Made by a program: the position numbers and the translations under genes
In this document: positions 1-7,114 of the stretch, in pieces
Layout: the number at the start of each line of letters is the position of its first letter
Position numbering within the stretch: position 1 is the first letter of the stretch
Assembly (NCBI GenBank): GCA_013001485.1
Contig: JABDMN010000383.1
Location: 1-7,796, forward strand
DNA from: Acidimicrobiia bacterium
Lineage (GTDB): Bacteria > Actinomycetota > Acidimicrobiia > Spongiisociales > UBA5794
Length of the DNA: 7,796 bases
Direction: 5' to 3'
Notes under the pieces: model-generated
What the model was told of the DNA's origin: nothing
The model's database searches: none
The model's input: only the letters and a program-made list of their open reading frames with translations

Positions 1-424
1 GGGCGTGGCCGCGGCGCACCATCTCGGCGTTGAGGTTGGTTCCGTCCAGGTACACGTACCGCAGTAGACGGTCGAACTGGTCCTGGTCGACAGCGGGGTC
101 GGCGACAAGCGTCACCTCAGTGTCGGCGAGGAGACCCACGAACGCTTCTTTGGCCGCGTCGCCGTGACACTCCCAACCCTCGGGGGTGTTGATCCCAAGC
201 AACCGCACCTCGACGTCGTTTCCGTCGACCTCGGCTTCGAGCGAGTCGCCGTCGAGGACCCTGACGATGGTGGCAGTCTCGCCACCTGCCGGCTGGGCGA
301 GGGTTGCGGCCGTAGTTGCCCCGGCTGGCTGGCTCGTGGTCGTTGCGGTCAGCTCGTCGAGGACGTCACCGCAAGCCGAGACGGCGAGGGCGGCAACAAG
401 CACGAGAGCGAGACGGGAGCGCAT
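1..424 (-). CDS. Staphylococcal-nuclease-like (SNase/thermonuclease) lipoprotein, 3' end cut off by window edge
   Basis: The first 141 codons are visible, read leftwards from an ATG at 424. Residues 1-18 are a lipoprotein signal (basic MRSR start, hydrophobic stretch, lipobox VSAC with Cys18), so the product should be anchored outside the membrane. A Thr/Ala/Gln/Pro-rich spacer runs to about residue 48. The SNase fold follows: VRVLDGDS (54-61), VRLLGINTPE (73-82), then FDRLLRYVYLDG (117-128) and LNAEMVRRGHA (131-141). By comparison with staphylococcal nuclease, Asp60, Arg74, Thr80, Glu82 and Arg119 match the metal-binding and catalytic positions, while Asn79 replaces one calcium-binding Asp, a substitution common in bacterial homologues. 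Family activity is Ca-dependent cleavage of DNA or RNA; some homologues only bind nucleic acid. It lies 34 bp after the DUF1501 gene and is probably the last visible operon member. No Shine-Dalgarno is seen before the ATG; a hairpin occupies that position. The family call is firm, activity is inferred. Confidence 0.9.
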   Translation of the reverse strand, partial: MRSRLALVLVAALAVSACGDVLDELTATTTSQPAGATTAATLAQPAGGETATIVRVLDGDSLEAEVDGNDVEVRLLGINTPEGWECHGDAAKEAFVGLLADTEVTLVADPAVDQDQFDRLLRYVYLDGTNLNAEMVRRGHA

Positions 425-429
425 GGCGG

Positions 430-449
430 GCCGCAGCGTAGGCCACGGC
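430..449 (-). other. Hairpin just upstream of the SNase-like gene
   Basis: In the minus-strand transcript, GCCGUGGC and GCUGCGGC can pair over 8 bp (six Watson-Crick, two G-U) around a CUAC loop. The stem ends 5 nt before the ATG at 424 and starts 9 nt after the DUF1501 stop. No U-tract follows, so an intrinsic terminator is unlikely. It covers the place where a ribosome binding site would sit and may limit translation or stabilise upstream mRNA. GC-rich DNA forms such stems by chance, so function is uncertain. Confidence 0.35.
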
Positions 450-458
450 TCCGGATAG

Positions 459-1730
459 TCAGAGCAACCGGGGTCGTCCCGCCGTAGCGGAGGATCCGGT
501 CGAACCAACGAGGTCGAGGGTCTCGATGCTCTGGCCGAGCACTGCCTCGTGTGGTGTACCCAGCCATCCATCGAGCAGTGAGGCGTAATAGGAGCGGAAG
601 TCGAGGGTGTGGGTGGGGTTACCCCGGGGGTCGAGGCTGGCCAAGTCGACGGGTTCGCCGATGCGCCCGCCAGCAACCGGGCTCCCGATCACGAAATGGT
701 TCGAGGCGGTGCCGTGGTCGGTGCCACTGCCGTTGTAGTTGGCCCGGCGGCCGAACTCCGATGTGGTGGCGACGACGACATGGTCGGTGGCTTGAGCGGC
801 CTCGATGGTGGTGAAGAACGTCCGCAAGGCCTCGTCGAGCTGTCCCATCAGGGCTTCCTGGCGGGTGGCCTGACCCTCGTGGGTGTCGAAGTCGCCCCAA
901 CCATGAACGACGATCACTCGGGGCGGGTCGGGTGCCACCGTCAGTGCCGCTGCCAGCGTCAGGTATGAGGCGAGGTCACGTCCCTCGGCATCGACCCCGT
1001 CGAGCCTCGACCCGATCGCAGCAGACGCCGCCACGGTGTCCGAGATCGCGTCCCGGGCCACAGCCAGCGGCGAACCAGGATCGGCATCCTGAGGGGCGAA
1101 CCCGGACCACATCCCAAACAGCTCATCCGGGTCGTCGATCCAGGCCGGGGCGATGCCGGCTGAGCTCTGGATCGAAGCGACGATGGCGGCGTCACCCACC
1201 AGCGCCGGATTTGGCCCAGGGCCGATCGAGACGCCGGCCAGAGGGTTGGAGCCGCCGACGGTCCCATCGAGATACCTGCCCAACCACCCGGTCGCACCCA
1301 CCGCTCCCGGCATCCCCGACCACCAGGTCGACATCGAGGCGAAGTGGGACAGATCGGGGTCGGGATAGCCGACGCCCTCGATGAGAGCGACATCGCCCGC
1401 TCCGTACCGCTCGGCGACAAACCCGAGTGCCGGATGCAGACCGACTTCGCCGTCGAGGTCGATGGCATCGGTGATAGCCAGGTCCCGGCGCAGGTCGTGA
1501 TACCGGGCATTGGCATGGGGCACCACCATGTTGAGTCCGTCGTTGCCGCCGCCCATCTCGACGATCACCAGAGTCCGTCCCGCAATCGAGGGAAACGCAT
1601 CGGGAGGTGGTGCCGGCAGCGCCAACGCCGGGTTGCGGCCAAACAGTCCAATCCCGAAGTAGCCGGCTGCGGTGAGGGTGGCGGTGGCCCCCATCGCCTT
1701 GATGAACGCACGGCGGGATTGGCACCTCAT
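459..1730 (-). CDS. DUF1501 family protein with Tat signal peptide
   Basis: A 423-residue protein of normal family length. The N-terminus carries a near-consensus twin-arginine motif, SRRAFIK (5-11), then a hydrophobic stretch and an Ala-rich region with an AxA-type site near residues 35-37, so it should be exported folded through Tat. DUF1501 hallmarks follow: TLVIVEMGGGNDGLNMVVP (53-71), LHPAL (98-102), GWGDFDTHEGQ (277-287), ATTSEFGRRANYNGSGTDHG (321-340) and DFRSYYASLLDGWLG (377-391). The family is related to the alkaline phosphatase/sulfatase superfamily, whose acidic and His residues often bind metal, but its reaction is not established. The ATG overlaps the DUF1800 stop as ATGA and no separate Shine-Dalgarno is seen, so translation is probably coupled. 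The only Cys is Cys3, in the signal. DUF1501 and DUF1800 genes are paired in many bacteria, which suggests joint action. Family call very secure; substrate unknown. Confidence 0.95.
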   Translation of the reverse strand: MRCQSRRAFIKAMGATATLTAAGYFGIGLFGRNPALALPAPPPDAFPSIAGRTLVIVEMGGGNDGLNMVVPHANARYHDLRRDLAITDAIDLDGEVGLHPALGFVAERYGAGDVALIEGVGYPDPDLSHFASMSTWWSGMPGAVGATGWLGRYLDGTVGGSNPLAGVSIGPGPNPALVGDAAIVASIQSSAGIAPAWIDDPDELFGMWSGFAPQDADPGSPLAVARDAISDTVAASAAIGSRLDGVDAEGRDLASYLTLAAALTVAPDPPRVIVVHGWGDFDTHEGQATRQEALMGQLDEALRTFFTTIEAAQATDHVVVATTSEFGRRANYNGSGTDHGTASNHFVIGSPVAGGRIGEPVDLASLDPRGNPTHTLDFRSYYASLLDGWLGTPHEAVLGQSIETLDLVGSTGSSATAGRPRLL

Positions 1731-2971
1731 GTCAGCACGTACTCCGGTGACGAGGTCGCCAGGGCGATCCGGGCGGTGGGCTCTCTGACCTTCTCCAACG
1801 TGGTGAACGTGGGATCTGACACGTCGTGGATGCCGAGGCTGGTCATCACCTCGGTTGCGGACAGGTCGGGCAGGTTGCGGTCGACGACACCCATCAGGTC
1901 GAACCCGTGGGCCATCCGGGACGGGTCGAGCAGGCGACCCCCGTCTGGGTAGCCGGCGACGTTGGGAGGCTGCCAGGGTACGAAGTCGAGGTTGCGCAGC
2001 ACCCGGCCGATGACCTCGGGACCACGCCGGGAGACGCCAAACGCCTGGACCAGCCCGACACCCCGCTCCAGCGGCGTGCGGACCCTGGCGAACACGGCAT
2101 CGTCGGCGAGGAACGCCGGTTCCGCAACGATGGCCCCGATGAGGTCCATCACCTGGTATCTGTTCCGGAAGGCGGCGGCGATGCGGCGGGTCTCTGCCGG
2201 GTCGGGGCGGCGCCCCACCAGGTCTGCGAAGAGCTTCCCGCCCACGTACTCGGCGGTCGCGGGTTGGTCGAGAAGGATCTCGACCGCGGCTGCTGCATCG
2301 TGGCCGCCGCTGATACCCAGGAGGGTCTTGGAGTCATTGTCGTGGCGGCGGGGTACGAAGACCGCGGTCCAGGGATCGCCGAGGGCTTCGGTGAAGCGGC
2401 GTCCCGGCAGGTTGACCACCCATCCCGAGAACGCCCGGGCCGACGCCACCACGTCGTCTTCGGTGTACGAGCCGCGGCCCATGGTGAACAGTTCCATGAC
2501 CTCACGCCCGAAGTTCTCGTTGATCTGGTCACGAGCGTTTCTGGTGCCGTCGAGGTAGATGAGCATGGCCGGGTCGATGGCGATGGCGTACAGGAGGTCG
2601 GCGAAGCTGCCGGTGGCGTGGCGGCGCAGCGTCAGGTGCTGGATCCACATCAGGTACGGGAACTTCACCTTGCGCACCGATGTGGCGAAGTGGTCGTGCC
2701 AGAACCACACCATCCGTTCCAGAAGCGGGGTATCGGAGCTGATCAGCTGCTCGAACCAGAAACGGACTCCGTCGTCGACTGAGCCCTGGGTCTGCCCGGC
2801 TTCGATGTCGTCGGGCGGAGCGATGACCGGCGGAGTCGCCGCGGCTTGGGAGATGTCGATCATTCCGGCGACGGCTGCGTCGATGTCGTCGAATCCTGCG
2901 ACGAGGTCGGGACGCGGGCCAAAGCCGAGACGTCGCACGACGTGGGAGATCCGTTCGCGGTTCGAAACCAT
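1727..2971 (-). CDS. DUF1800 family protein, partner of the downstream DUF1501 protein
   Basis: A 414-residue protein from the ATG at 2971. Family hallmarks, in order: ISHVVRRLGFGPRPD near the N-terminus (8-22), LLERMVWFWHDHFATS (83-98), NENFGREVMELFTMGRGSYT (151-170), KTLLGISG (215-222), PWQPPNVAGYPDG (332-344) and a C-terminal ATSSPEYVL. The reading frame opens further upstream to a TTG at 3043, which would add 24 unconserved residues and overlap the cytochrome gene by 17 bp. The ATG is preferred because the family's conserved region begins just after it and it leaves a 55-bp gap; a GAGG lies only 2 nt before it, so the start is not certain. Neither start gives a signal peptide, although the partner DUF1501 has a Tat signal. 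There are no cysteines. The molecular function of DUF1800 is not established; the ATGA overlap with DUF1501 suggests stoichiometric co-production. Confidence 0.93.
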   Translation of the reverse strand: MVSNRERISHVVRRLGFGPRPDLVAGFDDIDAAVAGMIDISQAAATPPVIAPPDDIEAGQTQGSVDDGVRFWFEQLISSDTPLLERMVWFWHDHFATSVRKVKFPYLMWIQHLTLRRHATGSFADLLYAIAIDPAMLIYLDGTRNARDQINENFGREVMELFTMGRGSYTEDDVVASARAFSGWVVNLPGRRFTEALGDPWTAVFVPRRHDNDSKTLLGISGGHDAAAAVEILLDQPATAEYVGGKLFADLVGRRPDPAETRRIAAAFRNRYQVMDLIGAIVAEPAFLADDAVFARVRTPLERGVGLVQAFGVSRRGPEVIGRVLRNLDFVPWQPPNVAGYPDGGRLLDPSRMAHGFDLMGVVDRNLPDLSATEVMTSLGIHDVSDPTFTTLEKVREPTARIALATSSPEYVLT

Positions 2972-3026
2972 GGCCTCAGTGTGTCTGCCGGTTGTTCGAG
3001 AAGTGTGAGGCTGCGGTTCAGATCCC

Positions 3027-4697
3027 TCACTCGTCGATGACAACTCGGGCCATCTCGATATCGGCGACGTTCCAGCCCTTCTGCTCCATCAAGTCGATGA
3101 ACGCCCGGCGAAACAGCAGGGTTGCTGTGACCTCGACTCGCCCGTCGGTGCCGACCACAAACTCGTACCGGGTCGTGTCACTCGCCAGGGCGGCGATCCT
3201 GTTGTCGGACAACACGCGAGTCTGGTTCCAGTAGGCCCCGGTGGGGGAGACGCCCGTCCACAGCTCCTCGAGCACTTTGGCATAGGCGGTGCCAGGAAGG
3301 CCGGCGTAGTGCCCGGTCGTCGGGTCGCCGACACCGCCCCAGTCGGGCACGACGGGACCCGAGAGCCGGTCGAGGCTGATTCCGGCTTCGTCGGTAGCCG
3401 AGATGAGCAGAATCATGTGACGCAACGGCGAATCGGTGGGGACGTGGTGGCCGGTCCGGTCGTTCGTGATCGTCACGGTGACGGTCAGCTTGTCGCCATT
3501 CCTGGCTGCCTCGGCCGTCATGGTGACGGCGTTGCGGAGCAGTTCCTCATCGCTTGCTCCTGGCATGAGGTGGCTCCGGATGGTCGCAGGATCCCGGGCA
3601 AGGCCTCCGGCATCAGGTCTGACGAAGTGGGTAGCGCCGGTCACCGGCATGTGACAGTCCTGGCACGTCTGCCCGGTTGCGGGATCGCTGTATGGGCTAT
3701 GGAGCCACTCGCCGTACGAGTCGTAGACGACGGTATCCCAGAACGCCGCAGAGTGGCACGGGGCGCAGAAGGCGCTCTCGGTTTGCAGCGGGGAGTACGT
3801 GTCTTCACCGGGCGCAACGTCATCGAAGGGGCCAGCGAAAAACTGCTGGCCCTCCGGAGGTCGCAGTAGCTCGAAAGACAGGACCCCGGGGCGATTGGGG
3901 AGCGGCATCGCGGTGGCTGTATCGAGCGTGACGTCCCAGATCTTGTGGCAGAAATCGCAGGTGATGCCCTCGGTCGCTATGCCGACCAGATCGGTCTGGT
4001 CGACGCCATAGGGATCGTTGGCCGCCGCGACGGGAACGTGGCAGGTCCCGCAGTTCCCGGCGCTATCGGGGAAGTCGAGCTTGTATCCCGGTCCGTAGTA
4101 CGCCACTGCGGGATCGGGAGGAAGCGGGACCCGACCGTAGTCCCGGTTGGTCACATATCGAGTAGGCGGGCTGAACCGGCCTTCAACGTCCATGCCAAGG
4201 TACATCGTGAGGAATCGGGGGTTCCGCGCAGATCCACTGTGAGCATCTTGGAGCCACTCATCGACGGGCAGCGTGAACGGCAGGTCGGTTCCGACGTTGC
4301 TGTGGCAGGCTGCGCAACCCTGGTTCTCGCCCTTCCCGCCGGCGGAGACGGTGATCCATTCATACTCCGGATTGTCCGTCGCAGGAAGCGGGTGGAGGGT
4401 GAATTGGACGCTGGATCCTGGAGCGTGCTCCTCGCCTCCGGCGATGTAGTAGCCGGGAGCCCAGGCACTCAGCCTCTCCGGTTCATCGGATTTCAGGACG
4501 AACGAGCCGGTCGAGTCGGTGACGGCGGAGCGGGATGTGGCCTGAACACGGACCACCGCTCCGGCCACCGGAGTGCCGTCCGCGGTCCGGACCTCGCCAC
4601 GGACAGTCGAATCCTTGGACCCGGACATGAGGAAGAACCCGCCCGCAAGCGCCAGAGCCGCGACGAGGGCGACGAAAGGAACGAGCGGTCGCTTCAC
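3027..4697 (-). CDS. Exported pentaheme c-type cytochrome with N-terminal carboxypeptidase-regulatory-like domain
   Basis: A 556-residue protein from a GTG. Residues 1-25 form a signal peptide or signal anchor (MKRP, then a hydrophobic Ala/Leu/Val stretch). Residues 31-102 resemble a carboxypeptidase regulatory-like beta-sandwich (VRGEVRTADGTPVAGAVVRV, then TDSTGSFVLKS). Five CXXCH heme motifs follow: CAACH 128-132, CGTCH 216-220, CDFCH 247-251, CAPCH 311-315 and CQDCH 345-349. All ten cysteines lie in these motifs. Further histidines at 153, 333, 357, 376, 417 and 418 could supply distal ligands for bis-His hemes. The segment EWLHSPYSDP leading to TCQDCHMP is typical of multiheme cytochromes of the c554/nitrite-reductase-like type, as is the TGHHVPTDSPLR segment (415-426) in the C-terminal beta-rich domain. 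It most likely transfers electrons on the outer face of the membrane; donor and acceptor are unknown. It follows the propeller gene with a one-base overlap and has an AGGGG 6 nt before the start. Confidence 0.93.
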   Translation of the reverse strand: MKRPLVPFVALVAALALAGGFFLMSGSKDSTVRGEVRTADGTPVAGAVVRVQATSRSAVTDSTGSFVLKSDEPERLSAWAPGYYIAGGEEHAPGSSVQFTLHPLPATDNPEYEWITVSAGGKGENQGCAACHSNVGTDLPFTLPVDEWLQDAHSGSARNPRFLTMYLGMDVEGRFSPPTRYVTNRDYGRVPLPPDPAVAYYGPGYKLDFPDSAGNCGTCHVPVAAANDPYGVDQTDLVGIATEGITCDFCHKIWDVTLDTATAMPLPNRPGVLSFELLRPPEGQQFFAGPFDDVAPGEDTYSPLQTESAFCAPCHSAAFWDTVVYDSYGEWLHSPYSDPATGQTCQDCHMPVTGATHFVRPDAGGLARDPATIRSHLMPGASDEELLRNAVTMTAEAARNGDKLTVTVTITNDRTGHHVPTDSPLRHMILLISATDEAGISLDRLSGPVVPDWGGVGDPTTGHYAGLPGTAYAKVLEELWTGVSPTGAYWNQTRVLSDNRIAALASDTTRYEFVVGTDGRVEVTATLLFRRAFIDLMEQKGWNVADIEMARVVIDE

Positions 4698-7114
4698 TAA
4701 GGACCCCTGGCCATCCGCCGCCGGCTCCCGAAGAGGCCAAGGACTCCGGCAGTAAGCAGCGCGGCGCCGCCCACCGCCCAGACGAGCCAGGAACCGCCTC
4801 CGCCGACGTCTGGCGAGGCGGCCAGCGAAGTTGTCGTTGGAGTGGACGTCGTCGACGGGTCGCTGCCCGGGGCGTCGGTTGGAGGAGGCGACGAAGTGGT
4901 GGCCGCGGGCACGGTGGTCGTCGTGACGTTCGGGAACGGCGCTGCTTGTGGGGGCGAGCCGGCGAGGTCCAGGCGATAGACGCCTTCACCCTCGGTGGCG
5001 GCGTAGAGGTGGCCGCCATCGTGAGAGATGGCGAGGTCGTTAACCGCCCTCGTTCGCAGGCCGTTGTTGATCGGAGTCCAGGTGACACCGCTGTCTGTCG
5101 AACGGTAGACCCCGCTGGCGATGTCAGCGGCGTACACAACACTCGGGTCGGTTGGATCGAACTCATAGTCGACAATGGTCGACTCGGGCACGGTTCCGGC
5201 GGCGACCCGGCTGAAGGTGTCGCCACCGTCGGTGCTCCGGAAGACCCCGCCCCGGGAGCCGGAAAGGACGATGGACGGGTCTGCGGGATGGATGGCGACT
5301 GCGTAGACCGGGATGTCATTCCGACTGCTCACCGTGTGCCATGACGCTCCACCATCGGTCGAGCGGATCAAGCCTTGGTTCATAGTGGAGGCAAAGAGCC
5401 TTCCCGGATCCGTGGGGTCCACGCTGAGTCCCGATACGTGGGCCGACTCGGTTCGTTGGTCATTGACCGCAGACCAGGTCCTGCCGCCATTTTCGGAGCG
5501 GTAGATGCCGCCGCCGGGCAACTCGAAAGACTCCTCCCACACGCTGGGGGTGAAGAATGCACCAATGCCGGCGTACGCAATCGTCGGATCAGAGGGCGCA
5601 AACGCCAACGCTCGAACGCCTTGGCGCTGCTGGAGTCCGAGTTCGGAGTAGTCCCACTCCAGTCCGTCTCCGCGTGCGACGCCTCGCCCGACGTTGTCAG
5701 ATTCGAGCATCCGTCCATCGGAAGCCATCGTCAGAGCCATTCCTTCGAAAGTCGGCCACGGGTCGAACGGCGACTGCCCCGTCCAACTGGCCCCGCCATC
5801 GGTGGACACGAACAACCCGCTGCGGCCGGTGACCCATATCCGCCCCGGATGTTCGCGATCGACGGCGACTCCACGGATCTGGGCGCCGGTGTAGCCGGTG
5901 CTGGCAATCCCCCAGGAGCGCCCGCCGTCTTCGCTGAGGAAGTTGCCGCCGCCGTACGCGTTGATGAACAGCCGATCGGGGTCGCGCGGATCAACCTGGA
6001 TGTCAATGGGGAAGCCGCCCCGGACAGGGGGATCACCCCAGGCGGATTCGAGCGGGGTCATCGCCGTCCAGGTACGGCCTCCGTTGTCGCTTCGGTAGAT
6101 CCGGTTGCTCGACGCGGCGTACGCGATGTCCGGGTCGGCGAGGGCAAACTCGACTGAGTGGAAGCCTTCTGCTTCCTCGTCGGGATCTGCCAGCACGACC
6201 TTCCAGCTAGCTGCGCCGTCCGTGCTCAGGTAGACGGCACCACCGGACTGGTACACGTTGGAGCCGGCAGCGGCGAGGAGGACCTGGGGTTCTTCGGGGT
6301 GCATGAAGAGGCTTCCGATGTAGAGGTTGCCGAGTCCTTCGTTGGCACGCCTCCAGGTCTGGCCGCCATCGGTCGTTTTTAAGACGCCTTCACCACCAGG
6401 TACGCCGGCGGTCGTCGGATCGGAGTTCATGGCTTCTCGGTCGAAGATTCCGGTAGCCACGTAGACAGTGTCCGAGTCTGTGGGATCGATCCAGATGTAG
6501 CGGGCGAGATTGTCGCCCCGCCACACGGCAGCCCAGGATCCGCCACTATTCGTGGTGCGATAGACCACTCCTTCGGTCCGATCGAAGCCGCGACCTGGTT
6601 GCTCCGGGCGGCCGTCGGCCCAAGAAGAGATCTCGGCAGCCGCCCACACGATGTTTGAGTCGTTGGGATCGACGGCGAAACCGCGGAAGGTGATGCCGTT
6701 GCGTTCGACAACACCGCTGTCCCGCTTGGTCCAAGTGAAACCACCGTCTGTCGATCGATAGATGCCGCGCACTTCCTGAGTCCCAGCCCACACGATGTCG
6801 GGGTCGTTGGGGTCGATCGTCACGCAGAACACGGGAATGGCGTCGCCACTCGGTCCGGTCCGCGCGGTGATCCCGTCGTTGGCCGGGAACCAGGTGACGC
6901 CACCGTCGTCGCTCATGAACATGCCCGCCCACGCGTCGGTCACGAGCATCACGTCCGGGTTGTCGGGACGCATGCGGACGTCATAGCCGAGGCCGCCGAG
7001 CGGTCCACCGGTGCGGACCCATTCGAGATCGGGCGGTGAGTTCTGGCCGGTTGCGGCCGGTGCAGCGATAAGGATCATCGCCAGCAATATGACGCCGAGC
7101 ACGGATCTCGCCAT
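4697..7114 (-). CDS. Secreted, C-terminally membrane-anchored Asp-box (BNR/sortilin-like) beta-propeller protein
   Basis: An 805-residue protein from the ATG at 7114. Residues 1-23 are a signal peptide (MARSVLGVILLAMILIAAPA, then ATG before QN). Twelve Asp boxes of the form S-x-D-G-G-x-T-W begin near residues 68, 121, 187, 247, 297, 342, 394, 437, 540, 585, 627 and 672; many sit in units like VYRSTDGGxTW, often preceded by DPxDPxxVYA. Residues 730-766 form a Thr/Pro/Ser-rich stalk, 775-795 a transmembrane helix, and a short tail, SRRRMARGP, should stay inside. The product should display one or two large propellers on the cell surface. Such repeats occur in sialidases, sortilins, GH74 glucanases and Ycf48-type assembly factors; no sialidase signature is seen, so binding or scaffolding is more likely than a specific enzyme activity. 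The frame extends upstream to a GTG at 7156, but the ATG has a good ribosome site and starts the signal directly. It is probably the first gene of the operon. Confidence 0.9.
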   Translation of the reverse strand: MARSVLGVILLAMILIAAPAATGQNSPPDLEWVRTGGPLGGLGYDVRMRPDNPDVMLVTDAWAGMFMSDDGGVTWFPANDGITARTGPSGDAIPVFCVTIDPNDPDIVWAGTQEVRGIYRSTDGGFTWTKRDSGVVERNGITFRGFAVDPNDSNIVWAAAEISSWADGRPEQPGRGFDRTEGVVYRTTNSGGSWAAVWRGDNLARYIWIDPTDSDTVYVATGIFDREAMNSDPTTAGVPGGEGVLKTTDGGQTWRRANEGLGNLYIGSLFMHPEEPQVLLAAAGSNVYQSGGAVYLSTDGAASWKVVLADPDEEAEGFHSVEFALADPDIAYAASSNRIYRSDNGGRTWTAMTPLESAWGDPPVRGGFPIDIQVDPRDPDRLFINAYGGGNFLSEDGGRSWGIASTGYTGAQIRGVAVDREHPGRIWVTGRSGLFVSTDGGASWTGQSPFDPWPTFEGMALTMASDGRMLESDNVGRGVARGDGLEWDYSELGLQQRQGVRALAFAPSDPTIAYAGIGAFFTPSVWEESFELPGGGIYRSENGGRTWSAVNDQRTESAHVSGLSVDPTDPGRLFASTMNQGLIRSTDGGASWHTVSSRNDIPVYAVAIHPADPSIVLSGSRGGVFRSTDGGDTFSRVAAGTVPESTIVDYEFDPTDPSVVYAADIASGVYRSTDSGVTWTPINNGLRTRAVNDLAISHDGGHLYAATEGEGVYRLDLAGSPPQAAPFPNVTTTTVPAATTSSPPPTDAPGSDPSTTSTPTTTSLAASPDVGGGGSWLVWAVGGAALLTAGVLGLFGSRRRMARGP
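4704..4708 (-). promoter_or_regulatory. Ribosome binding site for the pentaheme cytochrome gene
   Basis: AGGGG on the minus strand, 6 nt before the GTG at 4697, inside the last codons of the propeller gene. It supports GTG as the true start, together with the basic-hydrophobic signal sequence that begins there. Confidence 0.6.

Noticed and set aside
1826..2782. Plus-strand open frame of 318 codons
   Set aside because: It lies opposite the DUF1800 gene, whose family motifs are clear. Its translation shows no recognisable domain; long antisense frames are expected in GC-rich genes.
3003..3029. TGAGG/CCTCA inverted repeat after the cytochrome stop, considered as a terminator
   Set aside because: Only 5 bp of stem with a loop of about 14 nt and no U-tract; too weak to call.
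2972..3043. TTG start at 3043 for the DUF1800 gene
   Set aside because: It adds 24 unconserved residues and overlaps the cytochrome gene by 17 bp; the ATG at 2971 sits just ahead of the family's conserved region. Not fully excluded, as the ATG's ribosome site is poor.
3945..4700. Plus-strand open frame of 251 codons
   Set aside because: Antisense to the cytochrome gene, whose five heme motifs fix the real strand; no domain is recognised in the antisense product.
4483..5319. Minus-strand open frame of 278 codons spanning the propeller-cytochrome junction
   Set aside because: Out of frame with both real genes and rich in Pro/Arg/Ser/Thr, as shifted frames of GC-rich DNA are.
5375..6157. Plus-strand open frame of 260 codons
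   Set aside because: Antisense to the Asp-box repeats; its sequence simply mirrors the repeated coding units.
4697..7114. Recurrent short DNA words in the propeller gene, considered as a DNA repeat array
   Set aside because: They are codons of the repeated Asp box, unevenly spaced and diverged; the repeat is at protein level, not a CRISPR or tandem array.
4697..7114. Sialidase (neuraminidase) assignment from the BNR repeats
   Set aside because: Sialidases have only a few Asp boxes plus an arginine triad and an FRIP-type motif; none is visible here, and 12 boxes fit sortilin/GH74/Ycf48-like propellers better.
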